Origin: Geomonas sp. Red32
GTDB lineage: Bacteria; Desulfobacterota; Desulfuromonadia; Geobacterales; Geobacteraceae
Length of the DNA stretch: 64,000 nt
Assembly: GCF_023652955.1 (NCBI RefSeq)
Contig: NZ_JAKLOY010000009.1
Span: 124,001-188,000, forward strand
Reading direction: 5' to 3'
Part shown: positions 43,731-50,484 of the stretch, piece after piece
Numbering within the stretch: the first letter of the stretch is position 1
Layout: every line of letters begins with the position of its first letter
Made by a program: the position numbers and the translations under genes
The notes under the pieces: generated by a model
Databases searched by the model: none
What the model saw: the letters and a program-made list of their open reading frames with translations, nothing else
Told to the model about the DNA's origin: nothing

Positions 43731-43766
43731 CCTGCTGTCCCTGCTGTCCCTGCTGTCCCTGCTGTC
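43731..43766. repeat. Four tandem copies of CCTGCTGTC
   Basis: Perfect 9-base units at 43731, 43740, 43749 and 43758, preceded by degenerate copies (CCTTGCCGTC). Length a multiple of three but not in a supported gene. Confidence 0.9.
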
Positions 43767-43870
43767 CCTTGCGAGAAATAAGTACACGGCGGGGAAGCCG
43801 CCTTGACTATCCATGGCCAAATGTTAAAAACTTCTTACGCGTGAAGGGGGCGGTGATAAAGGAGACGCTG

Positions 43871-44167
43871 ATGGAGAAAGACATGGTGAAAATCGTTTCG
43901 TGCGACGTAACCGATTGCTCATACAACAAGCATAACGCCTGCCACACCCTGGCCATCACGGTTGGTGGTCCTGCCGATCCGTGCCCGAACTGCGACACCT
44001 ATCTGCACGGCAACCAGAAGGGTGGGCTGCTCGACGTGCAGGGCGGTATCGGTGCCTGCAAGGTCGAAGCCTGCACCTTCAACCAATCGCTCGAGTGCAA
44101 TGCGCCCAGCGTAAAGGTGGGGGTACACGAGTCTCACCCGGATTGCATGACCTACAAGCCGAGGTAA
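43871..44167 (+). CDS. Small cysteine-rich protein with two DUF1540 repeats
   Basis: 98 residues from the ATG at 43871 (AAAGGAG about seven bases upstream). Two similar halves: CDVTDCSYNKHNACHTLAIT with CPNCDTY, and CKVEACTFNQSLECNAPSVK with HPDCMTY. Each carries the CxxxxC...C...C pattern of DUF1540, a putative metal-binding module found in anaerobes. No signal peptide. Function is unknown; the preceding frame extension to 43769 overlaps the tandem repeat and is not supported. Confidence 0.85.
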   Translation: MEKDMVKIVSCDVTDCSYNKHNACHTLAITVGGPADPCPNCDTYLHGNQKGGLLDVQGGIGACKVEACTFNQSLECNAPSVKVGVHESHPDCMTYKPR

Positions 44168-44470
44168 CCACCGCCCATTTTGGGAGCCCGCTCCCGCTAC
44201 CCTGCCTCCCCCTTCCGCCTTTTCATTCGCTTACTGTTCAGTGGTTATGGCCCCCTCCCCCGAGACCTCCCCCCGATTTTGGGAGGGGAGGGGAGGGGCG
44301 CGAGGAAAAAAATTCAATTGCCCCCTCCTGGCACTCCGGTGCAGGAAAGGTTCAACCGGGACAGGGTAGGGGGGTAATGACATTCGACATTTAGCCCATC
44401 TTCGATATCCTTTGTCTGCCGGTCACGGCTAACCGCTATCATAGAATCGCAGCACAGGAGGAGGTTGCAA
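44168..44470. other. Intergenic gap before the ferredoxin gene
   Basis: 303 bases. Contains a GC-rich inverted repeat (CCTCCC-CCCGATTTT-GGGAGG, 44267-44286) related to the dispersed palindromes. No gene seen. Confidence 0.45.
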
Positions 44471-44659
44471 ATGGCTCGAGAAGTATACGTGGATCAGGAT
44501 GTCTGCATCGGGTGTGGCCTTTGTGCCAGCACCGTTCCCGAGGTGTTCCGGTTGAACGACAACGGCGTCTCCGAAGTTTACGACCAGGGTGGCGCCGAAG
44601 AGGAGAGGATTCAGCAGGCCATCGACAGCTGCCCTGTTAGCTGCATACATTGGCGGTAA
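44471..44659 (+). CDS. Small 4Fe-4S ferredoxin
   Basis: 62 residues from the ATG at 44471, with GGAGG seven bases upstream. Cluster ligands: CIGCGLC near the N-terminus and Cys in SCPVSCIHW at the C-terminus. One [4Fe-4S] site is complete; the second cluster of classical 2[4Fe-4S] ferredoxins is absent, as in the monocluster ferredoxins of Desulfovibrio and Thermotoga. Low-potential electron carrier in the cytoplasm. It is followed after 25 bases by a small helical protein, probably in the same transcript. Confidence 0.93.
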   Translation: MAREVYVDQDVCIGCGLCASTVPEVFRLNDNGVSEVYDQGGAEEERIQQAIDSCPVSCIHWR

Positions 44660-44684
44660 GCCCGAAGAGGCGAAGGAGGATGTC

Positions 44685-44954
44685 ATGAGCGAAGAGATCC
44701 GGGAAGAGCGGGTTCGGGAGCTGAGTGAGAGTAACTATCTGATGCTGCGGCAAAGTTATCGCATGGTCCAGGAGCTCAAAGGAATGATGGATCGCTTCCA
44801 CGCCGGCTGTCTCCAAGGCAGCCCCCCCGATTTCGACACCCTCACGGCTATGAAGATTACCGTAACCCGCCTCTACGACGACATGGAACGCTACCTGCGT
44901 CCCGAGTGCGACCCCGACAGTGCCCATCCCGACGCCATGATCGAAAAAGGGTGA
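44685..44954 (+). CDS. 89-residue helical protein of unknown function
   Basis: The ATG at 44685 has AAGGAGG seven bases upstream, so it is surely translated. The sequence is charged and predicted mostly helical (EEIREERVRELSESNYLMLR, then SYRMVQELKGMMDRFHAG), with a short Pro/Asp-rich tail. No motif or membrane span is seen. Position right after the ferredoxin suggests a functional link, but I do not recognise the family. Confidence 0.75.
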   Translation: MSEEIREERVRELSESNYLMLRQSYRMVQELKGMMDRFHAGCLQGSPPDFDTLTAMKITVTRLYDDMERYLRPECDPDSAHPDAMIEKG

Positions 44955-44970
44955 CCCCCTCGTCCTAAAA

Positions 44971-45001
44971 AAGAAAGCCCGCGGCCATGGCGGGCTTTCT
45001 T
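44971..45001. terminator. Bidirectional terminator between convergent small genes
   Basis: AAGAAAGCCCGC, GGCCATG loop, GCGGGCTTTCTT, with AAAAA on the left and TCTTT on the right. Serves both the helical-protein gene and the ferritin-like gene at 45027. Confidence 0.9.
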
Positions 45002-45026
45002 CTTTCCGGTGCAGGAATTCCTCTTC

Positions 45027-45512
45027 TCAGAGCTCGGTGAGGTTACTGAACTCTCCCGAGGCGAGGTACGTTTTGGGGGCCTCCACAAATTCGTAGATGT
45101 TCTCCATGGTATCCAGGTGGCGGCGCTCCTCGTCGGCCAGCATGAGAAGCGTCCGGCGGGTAGTCTCGTTGTTTGCCATGGCGGCCATCTCTTCGTAGAA
45201 GCGGATCTCTTCCTCCTCTTCCCTCACCGTAAACTTGTACAGATCCGGATCGTTCCGGATTTCGTTCAATAATTCCTGTTGGGTTACCTGCGGCTTGAAA
45301 CTGCAGACCTTGTGGTCGAGGTCGTCGAGGCTGGCCTTATGGGGAGCGGTCGTTCTTCTCAGGCGGACCAGTTTATCCCGGTGCTCCCGTTCGGCGGCGG
45401 CCAGAATGGCGAAGAGGGTCTTCAGCTCTGGCTCGCTTGCCTCCTCCTCCAGCCCCTTGTAGTAATTCTCAGCTTCCTCCTCAATTTTTATGGCGCAATC
45501 GAAGACGTTCAT
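45027..45512 (-). CDS. Rubrerythrin-like ferritin-fold protein without rubredoxin domain
   Basis: 161 residues; GAGGGGG precedes the ATG at 45512. The N-terminal helix IKIEEEAENYYKGLEEEA, AAEREHRDKL, then EEEIRFYEEMA and LADEERRHLDTMENIYEFV give the two ExxH-type diiron half-sites of rubrerythrins (COG1633). The C-terminal rubredoxin cysteines of true rubrerythrin are missing. It probably handles peroxide or iron in the cytoplasm. An extended -10 promoter element lies at 45602-45610. Confidence 0.85.
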   Translation of the reverse strand: MNVFDCAIKIEEEAENYYKGLEEEASEPELKTLFAILAAAEREHRDKLVRLRRTTAPHKASLDDLDHKVCSFKPQVTQQELLNEIRNDPDLYKFTVREEEEEIRFYEEMAAMANNETTRRTLLMLADEERRHLDTMENIYEFVEAPKTYLASGEFSNLTEL

Positions 45513-45601
45513 GTCATCCCCCTCTGCTCTTATCGCGGCGGCTGTTACTGCTGTTTGTTTTTTCTGTCACTGGTACAGGGATTGGTTTTACTGGTACTCT
45601 C

Positions 45602-45610
45602 ATTATATCA
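45602..45610 (-). promoter_or_regulatory. Extended -10 promoter element for the rubrerythrin-like gene
   Basis: Minus strand: TGATATAAT (TGn plus TATAAT), about 90 bases before the ATG. No good -35 at 17 bases. A second TATAAT on the plus strand at 45635-45640 may serve glpD. Confidence 0.45.
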
Positions 45611-45783
45611 CTCCCTGTCAGTGCCGGTGGCGGGTATAATCGCGGTGCCGGATGGCAGTGACTGAAACGGATGCGGCTATATGAGGAGCTTTTTGGCTCA
45701 CTTCATCGATGAATTGATTTGGCCGGTGACACGGTGCACGTAATAGGTCTCGCTTTGGAGCGGTGAGTGCCGGAGGATTACTC

Positions 45784-47385
45784 GTGATCGATCGAGACGG
45801 TTTGCTGGGGAGATTATCGGGGGAGGTCTTCGACCTCGTGGTGGCCGGCGGCGGGGCTACCGGTTGCGGCGTCGCTCTCGACGCCGCTTCTCGCGGCCTG
45901 AAGGTTGCCCTGGTCGAAAAGGGGGACTTCGGCTCGGGAACCAGCGGGAGGAGCTCCAAGCTCCTTCACGGCGGGGTCAGGTACTTGGAACGGGCGGTGC
46001 TTCACCTGGACCGGGACGATTTCAAGCTGGTACGGGAGGCATTGGCGGAAAGGTCGATCCTGCTCCGCCTCGCTCCCCACCTCTGCCGCCGGATCCCGTT
46101 GGTGGTCCCCATCTACCAAAGTCTGCAGCTGGTCTATGTCCGGGCCGGCTTGATCCTGTACGACACGCTGGCCGGCGCCCACGGGATCGGCGTCAGCAGG
46201 ACCCTTGACCCCGACGAGGTGCTCCGGTATTTCCCCTTGCTGCGGCGCGAGGGGCTCAAGGGGGGAGTGCTCTACTACGACGGGCAGTTCGACGACGCCC
46301 GCATGAATCTTGCCCTGGCCTTGACCGCGATACAGCAGGGGGCCGTGGCGGCCAACTACGTCGAGGCGGTGGCGGTTCTTCATGAGGACGGGCGGGTGGC
46401 GGGCCTTCGCCTGAGGGATCGCTGGTCCGGGCGCGAGTGGGACGTGCGGGCCCGCTGCGTGGTCAACGCCTGCGGCCCTGGCGTCGACCTTCTCCGACGG
46501 CTCGACCAGCCGGACGCGGCGCCGCTTCTTACCCCCAGCGCCGGCAGCCATCTCGTCTTCCCGGGAGTCCTGACTCCCGAGGGGGCCGGCATCACCATCC
46601 CCAAAACCCCGGACGGCAGGGTCCTCTTCGTCCTTCCCTGGCATGGCGGCACCCTGGTGGGCACCACCGACCACCCGGCCGCGGCGGGAGAGCCTCCCGC
46701 AGTCGATCGTGGCGACGTCCGCTACCTCCTCGAGCAGGTTACCCGCTACTTCCAGCTCGATCGTGACTCCGCCCGCGTCCTCTCCTCCTGGGCCGGCATC
46801 CGGCCCCTCGTGGGAGATTCCACCGCCGTGAACACCGCGAGCCTCCACCGCGACCACCTGATCGACCGTTCCCCGTCCGGTCTCGTCACCATCACCGGAG
46901 GGAAATGGACCACCTACCGGAAGATGGCGCAGGATACCGTCGACGTTGCCGTCCGCGACGCCAGCCTCCCCGCAGCGGGCAAGTGCCGGACCGACAGTAT
47001 TCAATTGCAGGGGGGGGAAGGATACCGGGATGATGCCTGGACGTCGTTGATGGTGGCTCATGGCCTTACCGGGGAGTGCGCCCGGCATTTCAACGGCAGT
47101 TACGGCAGCCGTGCCGGGGCGGCCGCCGCCTATTGCCAGGGGCGGTTGGCGGAGCCCCTCGTTGCCGGTCATCCCTTTGTGAAGGGGGAGGTCGTCTATG
47201 CAGTGAAGGAGGAAATGGCGCTGACCTGCCTGGACTTCCTGGAGCGCAGGAGCGGTCTTCTCCTGATGGATGTCGCCGCCGCCCGGGAAGCCGCCGGAAC
47301 CGTGGCCGGTTTGATGGCCGCCGAGCTTGGCTGGGACGAGTCCCGCATGGCCGAAGAGCGGCAATCCGTTCTCGACTGGAAATAG
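45784..47385 (+). CDS. glpD: Glycerol-3-phosphate dehydrogenase (FAD-dependent, GlpD family)
   Basis: 533 residues from the GTG at 45784, with GGAGG seven bases upstream (a GTG at 45763 is also in frame). N-terminal FAD motif VVAGGGATGCGVALDAASRG and LVEKGDFGSGTSGRSSKLLH with GGVRYLE are diagnostic of GlpD. The C-terminal cap domain (about 380-530) is present. It oxidises sn-glycerol 3-phosphate to dihydroxyacetone phosphate, passing electrons to quinone at the inner membrane. No glpK or glpF is adjacent. Confidence 0.95.
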   Translation: MIDRDGLLGRLSGEVFDLVVAGGGATGCGVALDAASRGLKVALVEKGDFGSGTSGRSSKLLHGGVRYLERAVLHLDRDDFKLVREALAERSILLRLAPHLCRRIPLVVPIYQSLQLVYVRAGLILYDTLAGAHGIGVSRTLDPDEVLRYFPLLRREGLKGGVLYYDGQFDDARMNLALALTAIQQGAVAANYVEAVAVLHEDGRVAGLRLRDRWSGREWDVRARCVVNACGPGVDLLRRLDQPDAAPLLTPSAGSHLVFPGVLTPEGAGITIPKTPDGRVLFVLPWHGGTLVGTTDHPAAAGEPPAVDRGDVRYLLEQVTRYFQLDRDSARVLSSWAGIRPLVGDSTAVNTASLHRDHLIDRSPSGLVTITGGKWTTYRKMAQDTVDVAVRDASLPAAGKCRTDSIQLQGGEGYRDDAWTSLMVAHGLTGECARHFNGSYGSRAGAAAAYCQGRLAEPLVAGHPFVKGEVVYAVKEEMALTCLDFLERRSGLLLMDVAAAREAAGTVAGLMAAELGWDESRMAEERQSVLDWK

Positions 47386-47428
47386 GTACGGTTCCCTGGA
47401 GGCCGGACCCTCCCTCGCGGCCGCCTCG

Positions 47429-48964
47429 CTACTCTCTCGTTTCCTTCATTTTGTGCAGCACCAGGAAGGTCGCTGCCATTGCCGCGTACCCCGCCGCCAG
47501 GTGCCAGACGATGGCCGAGGGAGGGGCCAGGGGCGAAAAGAGCGCGCCTGAGGGAAGGGGAGAGTGCATGATGCCGAACAGCGTGAAGATCGCACAGATG
47601 GCGAGGAATATCGACGCCTTGGCTGGCCGGTGATCGAGCACGTAGGCAAATGCCGCCCCCCACAGAAGGGAGGTCACGATGAAGCCGTTGCCGAGTATGG
47701 TGGTGGCGGTGACGGTAGCCTTGAGGTCGCCGGTGAGATCGGCCGCGCTCTTTCCGACGCCGGCCAAAAGCTGGCCGAACTCGATGGAAACCAGGCAGGC
47801 AATGACCGGAATGAAGGAGATCGCCAGGGCACGGTAGTGCTCCTTGCCGGTCGCTTCGAAGGCCTGCGAGGTGATCTCGATACCGATGAAGATGAGGATC
47901 GGCGCCACCGCCGCCTCGGGCAGGAGCGCCACGAAGAAGGAGAGATAGCCGAAGACTGCACCGAGCCCGATGAAGAGACCGGTGGCGATGGTGTACCCGG
48001 AGCGCCCTCCCATCTCCTTGTAGGCGGGATGGCCGATGTAGGGGCAGGACTGGATCACCCCGCCGCACATCCCCGCCACCAGGGTGGCAAACCCTTCCAC
48101 CAAGAGGATATCCCGCGTGTTGTAATCGTCCCCCGCCACCGCCGCGCTCTCGGTGACATCGACGCCCCCTACCACGGTGGCCAACGCGAACGGGATGGCC
48201 AGCGGCAGGTAGCCGAGCGCCCGCCCGAGGCCCGGTAAGAACTCCAGAGAAGGAAGCGGCAGATGCAGGGCCAGTGACGGCGGCGTCAGGGCAGGGTGGA
48301 GCCCGTCGGGGAGAAGACCGATGGCGCCTAGGACGTAGTAGGCGACGGTGCCGCAGAGGATCCCCGCCAAGGCTCCCGGGAGGCGCAGAGGCAGCCGGAA
48401 GCGGGCCAATAGCGAGATGAAGACGATCCCCAGCGAGAGGAAGCCGACCACCGGCGAGGCGAACAGCTTCAGAAAAGGAAGGTAGGCGATCAAAAGAAGC
48501 GCGACCGCGGCGATGCTCCCGAGGAGCCCCGCGCGGGGGATGGCCCGGCGGATGGCGGGGCCGCAGAAGGAAACCGCGATCTTGAAGATCCCCATCAGAA
48601 CGATGGTGGCCATCCCGACCTGCCACGTGAGGTAGGGATCCTTGGTCGCGAGGTAGCAGGGGCCGATGACGCCGAAGGTCATTCCGAAGGTGGACGGGGT
48701 ATCGAGCCCCAGCGGCATCGCAGTGACGTCGGTGCGGCCGCTCTTTTTGGCCAGTCTCCAGGCCATCCAGGAGTAGAGGAGATCTCCCACCAGGACCCCT
48801 ACGGCGGAACCGGGAAGCATCCGGGAAAGCACCAGCTCCTGGGGGAATTTGAAGGCGCCGGTCAGGATGGCGGCCACGATGACGAGGTTGGTGACGTTGT
48901 CGAGCATGAGGCCGAAGAAGGCGTTGACGTCGCCAACGCCAAAAAGGCTTGATCTTTTCTTCAT
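47429..48964 (-). CDS. NCS2-type (AzgA-like) permease
   Basis: 511 residues with about 12-13 membrane spans; AGGAG six bases before the ATG at 48964. Characteristic blocks: FGVGDVNAFFGLMLDNVTN near the N-terminus, TAMPLGLDTPSTFG, VVGGVDVTESAAVAGDDYN and SCPYIGHPAYKEMGGRSGYT, the last being typical of AzgA-like purine transporters in the xanthine/uracil permease superfamily. The substrate cannot be assigned from sequence. It converges with glpD (43-base gap). Confidence 0.85.
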   Translation of the reverse strand: MKKRSSLFGVGDVNAFFGLMLDNVTNLVIVAAILTGAFKFPQELVLSRMLPGSAVGVLVGDLLYSWMAWRLAKKSGRTDVTAMPLGLDTPSTFGMTFGVIGPCYLATKDPYLTWQVGMATIVLMGIFKIAVSFCGPAIRRAIPRAGLLGSIAAVALLLIAYLPFLKLFASPVVGFLSLGIVFISLLARFRLPLRLPGALAGILCGTVAYYVLGAIGLLPDGLHPALTPPSLALHLPLPSLEFLPGLGRALGYLPLAIPFALATVVGGVDVTESAAVAGDDYNTRDILLVEGFATLVAGMCGGVIQSCPYIGHPAYKEMGGRSGYTIATGLFIGLGAVFGYLSFFVALLPEAAVAPILIFIGIEITSQAFEATGKEHYRALAISFIPVIACLVSIEFGQLLAGVGKSAADLTGDLKATVTATTILGNGFIVTSLLWGAAFAYVLDHRPAKASIFLAICAIFTLFGIMHSPLPSGALFSPLAPPSAIVWHLAAGYAAMAATFLVLHKMKETRE

Positions 48965-49063
48965 TGTGGGCTCCTATCAACAGCCGCCCAAAAGTGCCAC
49001 ACCCCGGGCCGGCTTTGCAACAGTTTCCTCCGTCGCCTTCCTTAAGGAACGCGCGGACCCAGG

Positions 49064-49113
49064 TTCCCTCCCCTTCTAAGGGGAGGGACAGGGTGAGGAT
49101 GGAGTGGAGATCC
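49064..49113. repeat. Dispersed palindromic element upstream of the cupin gene
   Basis: TTCCCTCCCCTTCTAAGGGG followed by AGGGACAGGGTGAGGATGGA. Same family as the copy at 13861. Confidence 0.6.
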
Positions 49114-49137
49114 ATTAAAAGAGAGAGGAGATCCGTG

Positions 49138-49470
49138 ATGTTTGAGCAGCAGACGAGTGATGGTTACAGCAGGCCGGTGGAAGGGATCGAGCAGAAAACG
49201 CTGGTGTACGGAGACCAAACCCTGATGGTGGAGTTCGTGCTGCGGGAAGGTGCGCAACTTCCCCTCCATTGCCATCCCCACGAGCAGATCGGGTACCTGG
49301 TCAAGGGCGAGATCCGCCTGACCATCGGTGACGAAATCCACCACGTACGTCCCGGCGACAGTTGGTGCATCCCCGGGGGCGTTCGCCACGGCGCCGAAAT
49401 CGTCCGGGACTCCCTGGCTGTCGAGGTGTTCTCGCCGGTGAGGGAGGATTACCTGCCGCCGGCACCCTAG
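49138..49470 (+). CDS. Small cupin-domain protein
   Basis: 110 residues from the ATG at 49138 (GAGGAG eight bases upstream). Single cupin barrel: motif 1 LPLHCHPHEQIGYLVKGEI with the metal-ligand His-x-His and Glu spacing, motif 2 RPGDSWCIPGGVRHGAEI with the last His. A metal site is therefore likely. No fused DNA-binding domain. Such stand-alone cupins are often isomerases, dioxygenase-like proteins or sensors; the substrate is not evident. A hairpin terminator follows. Confidence 0.9.
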   Translation: MFEQQTSDGYSRPVEGIEQKTLVYGDQTLMVEFVLREGAQLPLHCHPHEQIGYLVKGEIRLTIGDEIHHVRPGDSWCIPGGVRHGAEIVRDSLAVEVFSPVREDYLPPAP

Positions 49471-49504
49471 TCCTTCACCGCTCCAACCGGAAGTACCAAA
49501 ATGA

Positions 49505-49539
49505 AACGCCCGCCTGACATTTTTGATGAGGCGGGCGTT
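49505..49539. terminator. Hairpin terminator after the cupin gene
   Basis: AACGCCCGCCT, 13-base loop, AGGCGGGCGTT, then CTCTATCTG. Could also serve the convergent zinc miniprotein gene. Confidence 0.75.
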
Positions 49540-49594
49540 CTCTATCTGATTTCACCATCGTGGAAGCTCACTCCGATGGCTGGTGCGGTTTCCG

Positions 49595-49732
49595 TTACGG
49601 GTTGGGCGGGGTGTAGTACGGCTTCTTCCCGGTTCCCTTGCAGATTATGCAGGGGACGATGATCTGGTCGTAGCCGTTTTGACGGAATGCCGCACGAATT
49701 TTGCCTTCGCCTTTGCATTTCGGGCAGACCAT
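49595..49732 (-). CDS. 45-residue zinc-finger miniprotein of DnaJ CxxCxGxG type
   Basis: ATG at 49732 with AGGAG six bases upstream; stop TAA at 49595. The protein contains CPKCKGEG near the N-terminus and CIICKGTG about 25 residues later, exactly one CxxCxGxG pair as in the DnaJ central zinc domain, and little else (tail KKPYYTPPNP). There is no J domain. Two CxxC knuckles should bind one zinc. The codon use and ribosome site make it a convincing gene despite its size. It might act as a chaperone accessory or an RNA-binding knuckle; function unknown. Confidence 0.8.
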   Translation of the reverse strand: MVCPKCKGEGKIRAAFRQNGYDQIIVPCIICKGTGKKPYYTPPNP

Positions 49733-50075
49733 AACGTTCTCCTTTTGAAGTCCCGTTTGTCGTTGGCTCTATCTCGATCTTACTAAAACCCGCCGAAAGT
49801 ATCCATGACGCAATTCAGGAGAATCAATAGGTTAGCCGCGTCTTAAGCAGGAGGGGGCCAGCCGCCGGGCCTTTACGGGAGGCTCCGCTTGTGGTGTCCT
49901 TGAGTGTCTCATGGTGGGGAGGGGGAATGCGGTTCCAACGAAAAAAAGCCTCGAGTAGAGGCCCTTTTTTCGAAGAATCGGTGACTTGCCTGCCTTCGCA
50001 ATGGAGATGCCTCTTCTGTGGTTCTTCTGAGAAAGAGGACCATCGATCCAGCATGCCGTTCGGCGGGGGGGGAGG
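49733..50075. other. Intergenic gap between two small zinc-protein genes
   Basis: 343 bases. It contains the terminator at 49941-49970. The rest has no supported gene; the promoter of the 45-residue protein should lie near 49740-49800. Confidence 0.45.
49941..49970 (-). terminator. Intrinsic terminator after the gene at 50076
   Basis: Minus strand: AAAAAAGGGCCTC, short loop, GAGGCTTTTTTT. Strong stem with T run, about 105 bases after the stop. Confidence 0.8.
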
Positions 50076-50306
50076 TCAGTACTCCAGCGGCGGGTCGGTA
50101 AAATAGCATTCGGGATTGTCGATGAGGTGGACGAAGTGCGCGATGTGTTTGTCACCGGCCGTCCGGGGGCGAACCCGTTTGCCGCACTTAACACATTCGA
50201 AACGAAGCGAATCCCGGTGTTCGGGTTGGGCGGCTTCCCTGATCGCCAGCGCCTTCTCGACGTCGATGACGTGCCCGAAAAACTTACACTGTAATGCAAG
50301 AGCCAT
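50076..50306 (-). CDS. 76-residue protein with a zinc-ribbon-like CxxC knuckle
   Basis: Start at the ATG 50306 (MALALQCKFFGHVIDVEKAL) with AGGA about nine bases upstream; the frame extends to 50351. One clear knuckle FECVKCGKRVRPR, then HIAHFVHLIDNPECYF, where His and Cys could complete a zinc site; an N-terminal Cys-His (CKFFGH) is another possibility. No membrane span. I do not recognise the family. It is the second small zinc-type protein in a row here. Confidence 0.65.
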   Translation of the reverse strand: MALALQCKFFGHVIDVEKALAIREAAQPEHRDSLRFECVKCGKRVRPRTAGDKHIAHFVHLIDNPECYFTDPPLEY

Positions 50307-50418
50307 GAGCGCATTCCTTTTACATCCGGAGATGGTTATATCTCGAAACATAACAGTATTCTATAATCGTTGTCAACGATGAAGGAAATTTACCGGTCGA
50401 AAAGGGCGCTCCAAACGA

Positions 50419-50450
50419 AAAGCCCCCGGCTTCTGCATGCCGGGGGCTTT
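50419..50450 (-). terminator. Intrinsic terminator after nrdJ
   Basis: Minus strand: AAAGCCCCCGGC, ATGCAGAA loop, GCCGGGGGCTTTTCGTTT. 12-base-pair stem about 35 bases after the stop. Confidence 0.92.
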
Positions 50451-50484
50451 CGCGTTTCAGGTGTTAAGGCGCTGTTTTATTGCA

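Larger units (their letters stand above)
43565..43870. other. Intergenic gap after pyk
   Basis: 306 bases holding a long hairpin (43614-43644) and a 9-base tandem repeat (43731-43766). Open frames here are produced by the repeats and lack ribosome sites. Confidence 0.5.

Noticed and set aside
49832..50314. Minus-strand open frame of about 160 codons overlapping the zinc-type gene at 50076
   Set aside because: Runs through a terminator and lacks a ribosome site; the alternative frame has the cysteine motif and a clear terminator after it.
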